A stretch of 64,000 nt of DNA from Saccharothrix carnea (lineage in GTDB: Bacteria > Actinomycetota > Actinomycetes > Mycobacteriales > Pseudonocardiaceae), in assembly GCF_003014735.1 (NCBI RefSeq), contig NZ_PYAX01000008.1, positions 248,001 to 312,000 on the forward strand, read 5' to 3'. Each line of letters starts with the position of its first letter. Position 1 is the first letter of the stretch. The notes under the pieces were generated by a model. It made no database searches and had not been told where the DNA came from. It saw nothing but the letters and a program-made list of their open reading frames with translations. This document shows, in pieces, positions 51,893 through 60,072 of the stretch. The position numbers and the translations under genes are program-made.

Positions 51893-52572
51893 TGCTCGGT
51901 CAGGTGCTGGTGACCGGAGGCGCGTCCGGCTTGGGCGCGGCCGTGGTGCACGCGGTGCACGAGTTGGGCGGGCGACCGCTGGTGCTGGACAAGGCGGCCC
52001 CGTCGTCGCCGGAGGTGGCCGACTTCGAGTCGGTGGACCTGTCCGACACCAGGGCGGCGGAACGCGCGGTCAAGGCGATCGCCGAGCGCAACGGCGGCCT
52101 GCGGGCCGTGGTCACGGCGGCGGGCACGGACGCGTGCGGCCGGCTGGACGAGGTGTCCGGCGCGGACTGGGACCGGGTGGTGATGGTGAACCTGCTCGGC
52201 ACCGCGGCGGTGGTGCGGGCGGCGTTGCCGCTGCTCGACGGCGGCCGGGTGGTGACCATCGCGTCCACGCTCGGCATCAAGGCGGTCAGCGACGCCACCG
52301 CGTACTGCGCCTCGAAGTTCGGCGTGGTCGGCTTCACCAGGGCGCTGGCCGCCGAGACCGCGGGCCGGGTCGGCGTGACGCTGGTCATCCCCGGCGGCAT
52401 GCGGACGCACTTCTTCGACGACCGCGCCGAGCAGTACCGGCCGCCGGACGACAGCAAGCTCAACCCGCCCGAGCGGGTCGCCGACGCGATCGTGTTCGCG
52501 CTGCGCCAGCCCGAGGGGTGCGAGGTGCGCGAACTCGTCGTCGCGCACTCCGAGGAGGGATCGTGGCCGTAG
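51892..52572 (+). CDS. classical SDR oxidoreductase in the heptose operon
   Basis: 226 aa from ATG 51892 (one-base overlap with hldE). QVLVTGGASGLGAAVVHAVHELGG is the TGxxxGxG cofactor motif; ASTLGIKAVSDATAYCASKFGVVGFTRALAAE gives the catalytic Ser-Tyr-Lys. It is a classical (short) SDR of the 3-oxoacyl/3-ketosugar type, not the extended HldD epimerase (about 310 aa). It may oxidise or reduce a sugar carbonyl in this pathway. It overlaps the P450 gene by 10 bp. Confidence 0.87.
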   Translation: MLGQVLVTGGASGLGAAVVHAVHELGGRPLVLDKAAPSSPEVADFESVDLSDTRAAERAVKAIAERNGGLRAVVTAAGTDACGRLDEVSGADWDRVVMVNLLGTAAVVRAALPLLDGGRVVTIASTLGIKAVSDATAYCASKFGVVGFTRALAAETAGRVGVTLVIPGGMRTHFFDDRAEQYRPPDDSKLNPPERVADAIVFALRQPEGCEVRELVVAHSEEGSWP

Positions 52573-53741
52573 CCTCCCGGCTGGACACCGGCCGGGCGTT
52601 CGCCAAGGTGCTGCTGCCGACGCTGGCCAAGGGCGTCATCGTGCGCCGCCGGTCGGCCGCGGCGATGGCGGAGAAGGTGCGGGCGGACGCCGTGGCGGTG
52701 GCCACCGTGAAGCGGTTCCACGAGCGCTACGGTCCGGAACCGCTGCGGCTCAGGGTGACCGGGCGCAGCATCGCGCTGCTGCTCGACCCGGTGGACGTGG
52801 CGAGGCTGCTGGCCGAGTCGCCCGAGCCGTTCGCCCTGGCCACCCGGGAGAAGAAGGCCGCGCTGGCGCACTTCCAGCCGCACGGCGCGCTGATCTCGAC
52901 GGGACCGGAACGGGCCCACCGGCGTGCGGTGAACGAGGACGTGCTTCGGCCGGGGAAGATCGACGTGGTGGGCATCGTGGCCGACGAGGCGGACCTGCTG
53001 CTCCGGCACGCCCGCAGCGTCGGCGAGCTGACGTGGGACGCGTTCGCGCAGGCGTGGTGGCGGGCGGCGCGGCGGATCGTGCTCGGGTCGTTCGCGCGGC
53101 AGGACGGCGAGCTGACCGACCTGCTGCAGGAGTTGCGGGGCGACGCGAACTGGGCCTACCTCCACCCGCGCCGCGAGGCGCTGCGCCGGCGGTTCGAGCA
53201 ACGGCTGCGCGGGCACCTGGAGCGCGGTGAACCGGGCAGCCTGGCGAGCCTCGCGCCCGCCGACGAGCTGCTCGACCAGGCACCGCACTGGCTGTTCGCG
53301 TTCGACGCGGGCGGTATCGCGACCATGCGGGCGTTGGCGATCGGCGGTGCGGGGGAGGCCGGGATCTGGGAGTCGGTGCGGCTGTGGCCGACGACACCGG
53401 TGATCCTGCGCGAGAGCACCGAACGGACCCGCTGGCACGGCACGTGGCTGCCGGCGGGCACCACGTTCGTCGTGTTCCTGCCGTACTTCCACCGCGACCC
53501 GGACCGGCTGTCCTACGCCGACGCCTACGCGCCGGAGAACTGGCCCGCGCCCAGCGACCCGGGCCTGGTGCCGTTCAGCGGCGGTCCGGGCATCTGCCCC
53601 GGCCGCGACCTCGTGCTGGTGGCCGGGAGCACCATGCTGGACGCGCTGCGCGACCACTTGGAGGTGCCGACGCTGCGTCAGCCGCTGCCCGTCACGCTGA
53701 ATCACTTCGGGTTGACGTTCGTCACTCGAAGTAATGATTAG
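52563..53741 (+). CDS. cytochrome P450
   Basis: 392 aa from GTG 52563. The heme-ligand motif PFSGGPGICPGRDL contains the axial cysteine (C345), and the K-helix ExxR is ESVRLWP. The I-helix region reads FAFDAGGIATM, so the usual acid-Thr pair is altered (A-T), as in some atypical P450s. An N-terminal basic stretch (GVIVRRRSAAAMAEK) has no membrane anchor. It is the last gene of the heptose operon and probably hydroxylates or otherwise tailors the glycoconjugate or its lipid/aglycone. Confidence 0.9.
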   Translation: MAVASRLDTGRAFAKVLLPTLAKGVIVRRRSAAAMAEKVRADAVAVATVKRFHERYGPEPLRLRVTGRSIALLLDPVDVARLLAESPEPFALATREKKAALAHFQPHGALISTGPERAHRRAVNEDVLRPGKIDVVGIVADEADLLLRHARSVGELTWDAFAQAWWRAARRIVLGSFARQDGELTDLLQELRGDANWAYLHPRREALRRRFEQRLRGHLERGEPGSLASLAPADELLDQAPHWLFAFDAGGIATMRALAIGGAGEAGIWESVRLWPTTPVILRESTERTRWHGTWLPAGTTFVVFLPYFHRDPDRLSYADAYAPENWPAPSDPGLVPFSGGPGICPGRDLVLVAGSTMLDALRDHLEVPTLRQPLPVTLNHFGLTFVTRSND

Positions 53742-53761
53742 TTGCTCCCTCTAAGGGGTAA
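53736..53761 (+). promoter_or_regulatory. SigB-type promoter candidate, leaderless, DUF6328 gene
   Basis: GATT (53736-53739), 16 nt, GGGTAA (53756-53761), then 9 nt to the GTG at 53771. This spacing is the same as at four other genes and decides between three in-frame GTGs (53762, 53765, 53771). Confidence 0.45.
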
Positions 53762-53770
53762 GTGGTGGCC

Positions 53771-54268
53771 GTGAGTCAGGCTGAGGAGTCATATCAACGG
53801 AGATTGGCGCGCAACCTCAACGAGCTGTTGCAGGAACTGCGCGTGGCGCAGGCCGGTGTGCAGATCCTGTTCGGCTTCCTGCTGTCGATCGCGTTCACCG
53901 AGCGCTACGCGGCGGCCGACGCCTACATCCGCGCCACCCACCTGATCACCGTCCTGTTCGCCGCGGGAGCCGTGGCGCTGCTCACCGCGCCCGCGGCCTG
54001 GCACCGGCTGCTCTTCCGCCGCGGCAGGCGGGAGTACGTGATCGAGGTCGCGAACAACTTCGCGATCGTCGGGCTGGCGTGCCTCGCGGTGGCCATGACC
54101 GGCACGATCCTGCTGCTCGGCGAGGTCATCATCGGCGGCTGGGTGGCCATCGCGCTCGGCGCGTTCGCGGCCGTGGTGTTCGGCACCATGTGGTTCGCGT
54201 GGCCCTGGCGCGAGCGCGGGCGGGACACCGTCGAGGACGACGAAGATGACGAGGACCGCCTGGAGTGA
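53771..54268 (+). CDS. DUF6328 membrane protein
   Basis: 165 aa from GTG 53771 (53762 and 53765 are in-frame alternatives). QRRLARNLNELLQELRVAQAGVQILFGFLLSIAFTERYAAAD is the DUF6328 signature. Four membrane helices follow, then an acidic tail (DTVEDDEDDEDRLE). A small actinobacterial membrane protein of unknown function. It is separated from the heptose operon by its own likely promoter and is not part of it. Confidence 0.88.
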   Translation: MSQAEESYQRRLARNLNELLQELRVAQAGVQILFGFLLSIAFTERYAAADAYIRATHLITVLFAAGAVALLTAPAAWHRLLFRRGRREYVIEVANNFAIVGLACLAVAMTGTILLLGEVIIGGWVAIALGAFAAVVFGTMWFAWPWRERGRDTVEDDEDDEDRLE

Positions 54269-54308
54269 GCGGAATCCCTCCCGCCACCTTCAACTTATAG
54301 CGCACCCC

Positions 54309-54327
54309 CGGACTTGCGGCAAGCCCC
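54309..54327 (+). promoter_or_regulatory. rifamycin-associated element (RAE)-like palindrome
   Basis: CTTGC-G-GCAAG (54313-54323), extended by GG/CC flanks, forms a 19-bp near-palindrome 56 bp before the helD start and 9 bp after a TTATAG -10-like hexamer (54295-54300). From memory, the RAE is a 19-bp inverted repeat built on CTTGC/GCAAG before rifamycin-resistance genes of actinobacteria, including helR. The exact consensus should be compared. Confidence 0.65.
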
Positions 54328-54383
54328 CGGTCATGCCGCACACTCTCACGGCCAACGCCATGACCTGCGGAAACCGGGGGCAC

Positions 54384-56585
54384 GTGTCAACTCAGGGTTA
54401 CGAAGAAGAATTGCGGTCCGAACGCGCCTACGTGGCGGACCTGCACCGGCGGCTCGACGACGAACGCGCGCGGGTGAAGCGGCAGTACGAAGCCGCGCTG
54501 CGCGGCAACGGCGGCACGCAGCTGGAGCGGGACGACGAGGTGCGCGCGCTGGCCAAGGAGGCGAAGCGGCTGGGCGTGGCGGACAACGGGCTGTGCTTCG
54601 GCCGGCTCGACGCCGTGTCCGGCGAGGTCTCCTACATCGGCCGGATCGGGCTGTTCGACGAGGGCGACGAGTACGAGCCGGTGCTGCTCGACTGGCGGGC
54701 GCCCGCGTCGCGCGCGTTCTACGTCGCCACCGCGGCCAACCCGGAGAACATGCGCCGCCGCCGCCAGTTCCACACCAACCGGCGGCACGTGGTCGACTTC
54801 ACCGACGAGGTCCTCGGCCGCCCGGACGGCGCCGAGCGCGGTGACGCGGCCCTGCTCGCGGCGGTCAACGCGCCGCGCGGCGAGGGCATGCGCGACATCG
54901 TGGCCACGATCCAGTCCGAGCAGGACGAGGTCATCCGGCTCGACCACCCCGGCGTGCTGGTGATCGAGGGCGGACCGGGCACCGGCAAGACCGTGGTGGC
55001 GCTGCACCGCGTCGCGTACCTGCTCTACACGCAGCGGGAGCGGATGGAGCGGCACGGCGTGCTCGTGGTCGGCCCCAACCCGGCGTTCCTGAACCACATC
55101 GGCCGCGTCCTGCCGTCGCTCGGCGAGTCCGACGTGGTGTTCATGACCCCCGGTGACCTGGTGCCCGGCCTGCGCGTCACGGCCGAGGACGCGCCGGAGG
55201 CCGCCCGGCTCAAGGGCTCCCGGAAGATCCTGGACGTGCTCGCGGCGGCGGTCGCCGACCGGCAGCGGCTGCCGGAGGAGCCGATCCCGGTCGAACTGGG
55301 TGGTGTCACGGCCCGGATCGACGCCGAGACCGCGGCGTGGGCCAGGGACGAGGCGCGCACGAGCGGGCTGCCGCACAACGAGGCACGCGCGGTGTTCACC
55401 GAGATCGTCACGTACGTGCTCACCGAGCGGTCGATCGGCCGGATCGGCAAGGGCTGGCTGACCCGGTCGGACCGCGAGTCGTGGGAACGGCTGCGGGCCG
55501 ACCTGGTCAAGGAACTCGCGCAGGACGAGCGGTTCACCGCCGCGCTGGACGAGCTCTGGCCCGTCCTGACGCCGCAGGCCCTGCTGTCCTCGCTGTACAC
55601 GTCACCGGAGCGGCTGCGGGCGGCCGGTGCCGACCCGGTGCTGTGGCGTGCCGAGGGTGAGGCGTGGACGGTGTCGGACGTGCCGCTGCTCGACGAGCTG
55701 GTCGACCTGCTCGGCCGGGACAAGTCCGACGACCGGGCCGCCGAGCGGGCGCGGCAGGCCGAGGCGAAGTACGCCGCCGAGGTGCTGGACAGCCTCCACG
55801 GCCGCCAGGACTCGATGGACGACGAGGACCACCTGTACGCCACGGACCTGCTCTACGCCGAGGACCTGGCCGACCGCGTGCTGGAGCGGGACACCCGCGA
55901 GCTGGTGGAACGCGCCGCCGCCGACCGGGACTGGACCTACCGGCACGTCGTGGTGGACGAGGCGCAGGAGCTGTCCGAAATGGACTGGCGGGTGCTGATG
56001 CGGCGCTGCCCGGGCCGCTCCTTCACCGTGGTCGGCGACCTCGCCCAACGCCGCTCGCCCGCCGGTGCCACGTCGTGGGGCACGATGCTGGAACCGTACG
56101 TCCCCGGCCGCTGGGTCTACCGGTCGCTGACGGTGAACTACCGGACCCCGGCGGAGATCATGGCGGTCGCCGCCGCGGTGCTGGCCGAGTTCGCGCCCGA
56201 CGTCAAGCCACCGGAGTCGGTCCGCGCGTGCGGCGTCCAACCGTGGTCCAGGCGGGTCACCGAGGGGGAATTGGCGGCGGCCGTCGAGGAGTTCGTCCGG
56301 GAGGAGGCCGGCCGCGAGGGCACCAGCGTGGTGATCGGTCCACCGGACGTGCCCGGTGCGGTGGCCGCGTCGGAGACCAAGGGCCTGGAGTTCGACGCCG
56401 TGCTGGTCGTGGAGCCGGACCGCATCCTCGCGGACGGGCCGCGCGGAGCGGCGGAGCTGTACGTCGCCCTCACCCGCGCCACACAACGCCTCGGCGTACT
56501 GCACCACGGCCCTCTGCCGCGCGCCTTGAGTGGGCTGGTCGCGCCGGGGACGCCCGCCGATGCCGGGAGCGGTCGGTCGGCGTAG
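54384..56585 (+). CDS. helD: HelD/HelR-type RNA-polymerase-recycling ATPase
   Basis: 733 aa from GTG 54384. The N-terminal coiled-coil arm (YEEELRSERAYVADLHRRLDDERARVKRQYEAAL), then a UvrD-like two-domain ATPase: Walker A GGPGTGKTVVALHRVAYLLY near 195, Walker B VVVDEAQELSEMDWRVLMRR, VVGDLAQRRS, LTVNYRTPAEIM, ETKGLEFDAVLVV and YVALTRATQRL. HelD enters the RNA polymerase channels and releases stalled polymerase from DNA or rifamycin. An RAE-like box upstream suggests the HelR subgroup. Length fits class II HelD. No neighbours appear to be part of its operon. Confidence 0.9.
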   Translation: MSTQGYEEELRSERAYVADLHRRLDDERARVKRQYEAALRGNGGTQLERDDEVRALAKEAKRLGVADNGLCFGRLDAVSGEVSYIGRIGLFDEGDEYEPVLLDWRAPASRAFYVATAANPENMRRRRQFHTNRRHVVDFTDEVLGRPDGAERGDAALLAAVNAPRGEGMRDIVATIQSEQDEVIRLDHPGVLVIEGGPGTGKTVVALHRVAYLLYTQRERMERHGVLVVGPNPAFLNHIGRVLPSLGESDVVFMTPGDLVPGLRVTAEDAPEAARLKGSRKILDVLAAAVADRQRLPEEPIPVELGGVTARIDAETAAWARDEARTSGLPHNEARAVFTEIVTYVLTERSIGRIGKGWLTRSDRESWERLRADLVKELAQDERFTAALDELWPVLTPQALLSSLYTSPERLRAAGADPVLWRAEGEAWTVSDVPLLDELVDLLGRDKSDDRAAERARQAEAKYAAEVLDSLHGRQDSMDDEDHLYATDLLYAEDLADRVLERDTRELVERAAADRDWTYRHVVVDEAQELSEMDWRVLMRRCPGRSFTVVGDLAQRRSPAGATSWGTMLEPYVPGRWVYRSLTVNYRTPAEIMAVAAAVLAEFAPDVKPPESVRACGVQPWSRRVTEGELAAAVEEFVREEAGREGTSVVIGPPDVPGAVAASETKGLEFDAVLVVEPDRILADGPRGAAELYVALTRATQRLGVLHHGPLPRALSGLVAPGTPADAGSGRSA

Positions 56586-56830
56586 TGGTGCCTCGCGGCC
56601 GGCCCTGCGCTGGGCCGGCCGCGCACGCCGATCCGCCGGCCTCGGGCCCTGCGCCTGGCCGATCCGCCGCCCGACTCGCCGCTGCACACCCAGCTGTCCG
56701 CCCCGGCTCGCCACATGCCCGGACCAGGCGGCGCATGGGCCCGGTTCATCGCGCATGCTTGCATCGACTGGGGCGTCGGCCCGGTCGGGGCGTCGGTCCG
56801 GCCGGCTGTGCGTGTCCGGCCGTCAGCCGG

Positions 56831-57505
56831 TCAGCCCGACTCGTCGGTCCGGTCGTGTGGTGTGCCCACGGGCTTGGACTCGGGCGATCCGCGTTGCCGC
56901 AGGTACACGCTCAACACCGCCATGGACCCGATGGCCAGGAACTCCGACTGCCAGTTCTGCAGCGACCGGTTCCAGAAGTCGGCCGACAGCACGTAGTCCC
57001 ACCAGCCCACCGGGTCCTGGAACGTGTTCAACTGGTCGTTGTTGTACGCACTGCGGCCCGCGATGGACTGGGTCAGCCACGAGCCCACGAACAGCCCCAG
57101 CACGACCAGCCCGAGCGAGTTCGAGTACAGCGCCGTCCGCCACCCACCGGCCTTCGCCCACGGCGGCGACTGCTCCTTGACGTGCGCCCCGAGCAGCTGG
57201 TCCTTATCGGACTCGGCACCGATCCGGTCGGCGGGCTTCGACTCGGGGGAGCCGCGCTGCATCAGCCACACCGTGGCGAAGATGAACAGGAAGAACTGCA
57301 GGTACTCCGACTGCCAGTTCTCGGCGACGTCCACCGCGAAGTCCGACGACGCCACGTACTGCCAGAAGCCGATCGGGTCACCGCCGTCGGTGAGCCGCCG
57401 GTTGTCGAGGTCGGCGTTGCCCGCGAACGCCTGGCCGATCAGCGTCGCCAGGAACAGCAGGCCGAACGCCAGCCCGAGTCCGTTGTCCCGCAGGAACCTC
57501 TTCAC
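56831..57505 (-). CDS. DUF6766 membrane protein with internal duplication
   Basis: 224 aa from GTG 57505. Two similar halves, each with a membrane helix, a Trp-rich amphipathic stretch and the ending RQRGSPESKP / MQRGSPESKP: FWQYVASSDFAVDVAENWQSEYLQFF (about 46-72) and WWDYVLSADFWNRSLQNWQSEFLAIG (about 167-192). The domain is DUF6766, function unknown. The start codon overlaps the stop of a 29-aa membrane peptide gene, which itself overlaps an upstream lipoprotein gene, so all three are translationally coupled. The region 56586-56830 downstream holds nothing I recognise. Confidence 0.88.
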   Translation of the reverse strand: MKRFLRDNGLGLAFGLLFLATLIGQAFAGNADLDNRRLTDGGDPIGFWQYVASSDFAVDVAENWQSEYLQFFLFIFATVWLMQRGSPESKPADRIGAESDKDQLLGAHVKEQSPPWAKAGGWRTALYSNSLGLVVLGLFVGSWLTQSIAGRSAYNNDQLNTFQDPVGWWDYVLSADFWNRSLQNWQSEFLAIGSMAVLSVYLRQRGSPESKPVGTPHDRTDESG

Positions 57506-57591
57506 AGGCCCACCAACCCGATGACGCTGAAGATCACCAGCAACACCACCACACCGAGCAGGTAGGCGTAGAACATCCCGCGCCGCGTCAC
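57502..57591 (-). CDS. 29-aa single-span membrane peptide
   Basis: GTG at 57591 to TGA at 57504-57502: VTRRGMFYAYLLGVVVLLVIFSVIGLVGL. Basic start, then one hydrophobic helix (residues 8-29). Its start overlaps the lipoprotein gene's stop by 4 nt and its stop overlaps the DUF6766 start by 4 nt. Such chained overlaps are hard to explain unless the peptide is translated. It may be an assembly subunit of a small membrane complex. No similar gene is known to me. Confidence 0.7.
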   Translation of the reverse strand: MTRRGMFYAYLLGVVVLLVIFSVIGLVGL

Positions 57592-57956
57592 GGCCCACCC
57601 ACCTCGCACGTGTACGGCCGTTCGCCCCGCGACTCGCAGCCCGCGCCCGCCACCCGCCACCCCGACGACAGCTCACGCAGGAACAGCACGTCGTCGGACG
57701 TGCGGACCTGCGCGGCGTCACCCCAGACCTCGACCGACTCCACCGTCCCACCCGGAACGTCGAGCGACGAGCACTCCACGTCCTCGCGGGCGCGGTCGGT
57801 GAGCAGTTCGCAGGCCCTCACCGAGTCACCCGAGGCGACCGCCGCGGTGAACTCCTCCGTCACCCGTTCCACCACGTCACCGGACCCGGAACCGCACCCG
57901 GCCAGTACCAGCACCGCCGGCAGCGACACGACGGCGCACCACCGAAAGCCGATCAT
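57588..57956 (-). CDS. small lipoprotein of unknown function
   Basis: 122 aa from ATG 57956. Residues 1-22 are a lipoprotein signal peptide with lipobox VLAGC, then SGSGDVVERVTEEFTAAVASGDSVRACELLTDRAREDVE, an NTF2/DUF4878-like arrangement, with four further cysteines (RACELL, VECSSL, GAGCESRGERPYTCEV) that could form two disulfides. Anchored outside the membrane. First gene of the lipoprotein-peptide-DUF6766 set. Confidence 0.83.
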   Translation of the reverse strand: MIGFRWCAVVSLPAVLVLAGCGSGSGDVVERVTEEFTAAVASGDSVRACELLTDRAREDVECSSLDVPGGTVESVEVWGDAAQVRTSDDVLFLRELSSGWRVAGAGCESRGERPYTCEVGGP

Positions 57957-57973
57957 GGTTGGCCGATGACGCC

Positions 57974-59146
57974 TCACGGGCGCAGCAGCACTTTGACGGC
58001 GCTGTCCTGCTTGCGCTGGAAGATGTCGTAGGCGTGCGGCGCCTGGTCGAGCGGCAGGTGGTGGGTGGCGAAGGTGTCCACGCCGAGCGGGTCGTCGTCG
58101 GTCAGCAGCGGCAGGATCTCCGGCACCCAGCGCCACACGTTCGCCTGGCCCATGCGCAGCTGCACCTGCTTGTCGAACAGGGTGAGCATCGGCAGCGGGT
58201 CGGCCATCCCGCCGTACACACCGGACACCGAGATGGTGCCGCCGCGCCGCACGATGTCGATCGCCAACCTCAGCGCGTGCAACCGGTCCACGCCCGCGGT
58301 CTGCATGAACCGCGCCGCGATGGCGTCCGGCAGGAGGCCGACCGCCTGGTGCGCCAGCTTCGCGACCGGCGCGCCGTGCGCCTCCATGCCGACAGCGTCG
58401 ATCACGGCCTCCGGCCCGCGCCCGCCGGTGAGGTCGCGGATGTGGTCCACCAGGTGGCTGTCGCGCACGTTCAGCACGGTCACGCCGTGGCCGCGGGCCC
58501 GCGCCATGCGTTCGGGCACCAGGTCGACCCCGATGACGGTCTCGACGCCGCGGTGCTGCGCGATGCGGGTCGCCATGTCGCCGATCGGGCCGAGCCCGAG
58601 CACGACCAGGCTGTCCCGCGTACCCGCGTACTCCACCGCCTGCCACGCCGTGGGCAGCACGTCGGACAGGTACACGAACCGGTCGTCCGGCGGACCTTCC
58701 GGCACCTTGATCGGCAGCGTGTTGCCGAACGGGACCCGCAGGTACTCGGCCTGCCCGCCGGGCACCTGCCCGTACAGCTTGGTGTAGCCGAACAGCGCCG
58801 CGCCGGACCCGTGCTCGCGCACCTGGGTCGTCTCGCACTGCGACTGCAGGCCCCGCCCGCACATGAAGCACGTGCCGCAGGAGATGTTGAACGGCACCAC
58901 CACGCGGTCACCCGGCTTGACCTCGGTGACCTCCGCACCGACCTCCTCGACCACGCCCATCGGCTCGTGCCCGAGGATGTCGCCCTCGTCGATGAACGGA
59001 CCCATCACCTCGTACAGGTGCAGGTCCGAGCCGCACAGCCCGGTGGACGTGATGCGCACGACGATGTCGGTCGGCTCCTTGAGGATCGGATCCGGCACGG
59101 TGTCCACGCGCACGTCCCGCTTGCCGTGCCAGGTGACGGCCTTCAT
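57974..59146 (-). CDS. zinc-dependent alcohol/formaldehyde dehydrogenase-like protein
   Basis: 390 aa from ATG 59146 (GGGAGGGG upstream). MDR-family dehydrogenase: KAVTWHGKRDVRVDTVPDP, catalytic zinc LCGSDLHLYE and GHEPMGVVEEVG, structural zinc cysteines CGTCFMCGRGLQSQC, and Rossmann motif VVLGLGPIGDMATRIAQHRG. Similar to glutathione-independent formaldehyde dehydrogenases of the FDH-like cluster (long zinc type). It should oxidise a small alcohol or aldehyde with NAD+. Stand-alone; the lipoprotein gene follows 17 bp after its stop. Confidence 0.9.
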   Translation of the reverse strand: MKAVTWHGKRDVRVDTVPDPILKEPTDIVVRITSTGLCGSDLHLYEVMGPFIDEGDILGHEPMGVVEEVGAEVTEVKPGDRVVVPFNISCGTCFMCGRGLQSQCETTQVREHGSGAALFGYTKLYGQVPGGQAEYLRVPFGNTLPIKVPEGPPDDRFVYLSDVLPTAWQAVEYAGTRDSLVVLGLGPIGDMATRIAQHRGVETVIGVDLVPERMARARGHGVTVLNVRDSHLVDHIRDLTGGRGPEAVIDAVGMEAHGAPVAKLAHQAVGLLPDAIAARFMQTAGVDRLHALRLAIDIVRRGGTISVSGVYGGMADPLPMLTLFDKQVQLRMGQANVWRWVPEILPLLTDDDPLGVDTFATHHLPLDQAPHAYDIFQRKQDSAVKVLLRP

Positions 59147-59201
59147 CAAAACCCCTCCCGACTGCGCCGCGGTCGACTGCCCGGAGCGTTCCCGGCACGG
59201 C

Positions 59202-59226
59202 GTGTGGCAAACACCGGCCCGGGTAC
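59202..59226 (+). promoter_or_regulatory. SigB-type promoter candidate, leaderless, SDR gene
   Basis: GTGT (59202-59205), 15 nt, GGGTAC (59221-59226), then exactly 9 nt to ATG 59236 and no ribosome site. Confidence 0.5.
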
Positions 59227-59235
59227 CCGCAGCTC

Positions 59236-60057
59236 ATGAGCGCACCACTACCCCGGGACCGGGTGGGCGCGCCGCGGCGTGCGGTCGTCACCGGGTCCGA
59301 TTCCGGCATCGGCAAGGCGATCGCGGTGGCCCTGGCGGGCGGCGGCGTGGACGTCGGCATCACCTACCACGCCGACCGCGACGGTGCCGAGGACACCGCC
59401 CGCGAGGTCCGCGACCTGGGCGTCCGGGCGGCCGTGCGGCAACTCGACCTGACCGACCTGCCGACCGCCGCTTCGGTCATCGACGACCTCGCGTCGGATC
59501 TGGACGGTATCGACGTGCTGGTGAACTGCGCGGGCACGGGCACCGCGCAGAAGGCGATGGACATGGACTTCGACACGTGGCGCGGCGTGCTGTCGGTCGA
59601 CCTGGACGGCGCCTTCCTGTGCGCCCAGCGCGCGGCCAAGCACATGATCGAGGCGGGTCGGGGCGGCCGGATCATCAACATCACCTCGGTGCACGAGCAC
59701 CAGCCGCGGGTGGGCGCGGCCCCCTACTGCGCGGCCAAGGCCGGGTTGGGCGCGTTGACCAAGGTGCTGGCGCTGGAGCTGGGCGAGCACGCCATCACGG
59801 TGAACTCGGTCGCGCCGGGTGAGATCTCCACCCCGATGACGGGCCAGGAGGACGTGGACCCTCGCACCGAGTCGCGTCCGGGCGTGCCGCTGGGGCGTCC
59901 GGGGCACGCCGGCGAGGTGGCGGCCGTGGTGGCGTTCCTGGCCACGCCGGCGGCGGGGTACGTGACCGGCGCGTCGTTCGTGGTGGACGGCGGCATGACG
60001 TTGATGGGCCCCCAGGCCAGCACGCTGCTCACCGACCGCAAGTGGCTCGAGCCCTGA
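59236..60057 (+). CDS. SDR-family oxidoreductase (glucose 1-dehydrogenase-like)
   Basis: 273 aa from ATG 59236. RAVVTGSDSGIGKAIAVALAGGG (TGxxxGIG), VLVNCAGTG (NNAG equivalent), ITSVHEHQPRVGAAPYCAAKAGLGALTKVLALEL (Ser-Tyr-Lys) and the C-terminal FLATPAAGYVTGASFVVDGGMTLMGPQ. The ending is typical of glucose/ribitol dehydrogenase-like SDRs of stress regulons. NAD(P)-dependent; substrate not defined. Its promoter and lack of leader put it with the SigB-type group. Confidence 0.9.
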   Translation: MSAPLPRDRVGAPRRAVVTGSDSGIGKAIAVALAGGGVDVGITYHADRDGAEDTAREVRDLGVRAAVRQLDLTDLPTAASVIDDLASDLDGIDVLVNCAGTGTAQKAMDMDFDTWRGVLSVDLDGAFLCAQRAAKHMIEAGRGGRIINITSVHEHQPRVGAAPYCAAKAGLGALTKVLALELGEHAITVNSVAPGEISTPMTGQEDVDPRTESRPGVPLGRPGHAGEVAAVVAFLATPAAGYVTGASFVVDGGMTLMGPQASTLLTDRKWLEP

Positions 60058-60072
60058 CCGGACGCGCGCCGA

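Noticed and set aside
51892-52572. HldD (ADP-heptose 6-epimerase)
   Set aside because: At 226 aa with a classical YxxxK SDR layout it is too short and of the wrong subfamily for the extended-SDR HldD.
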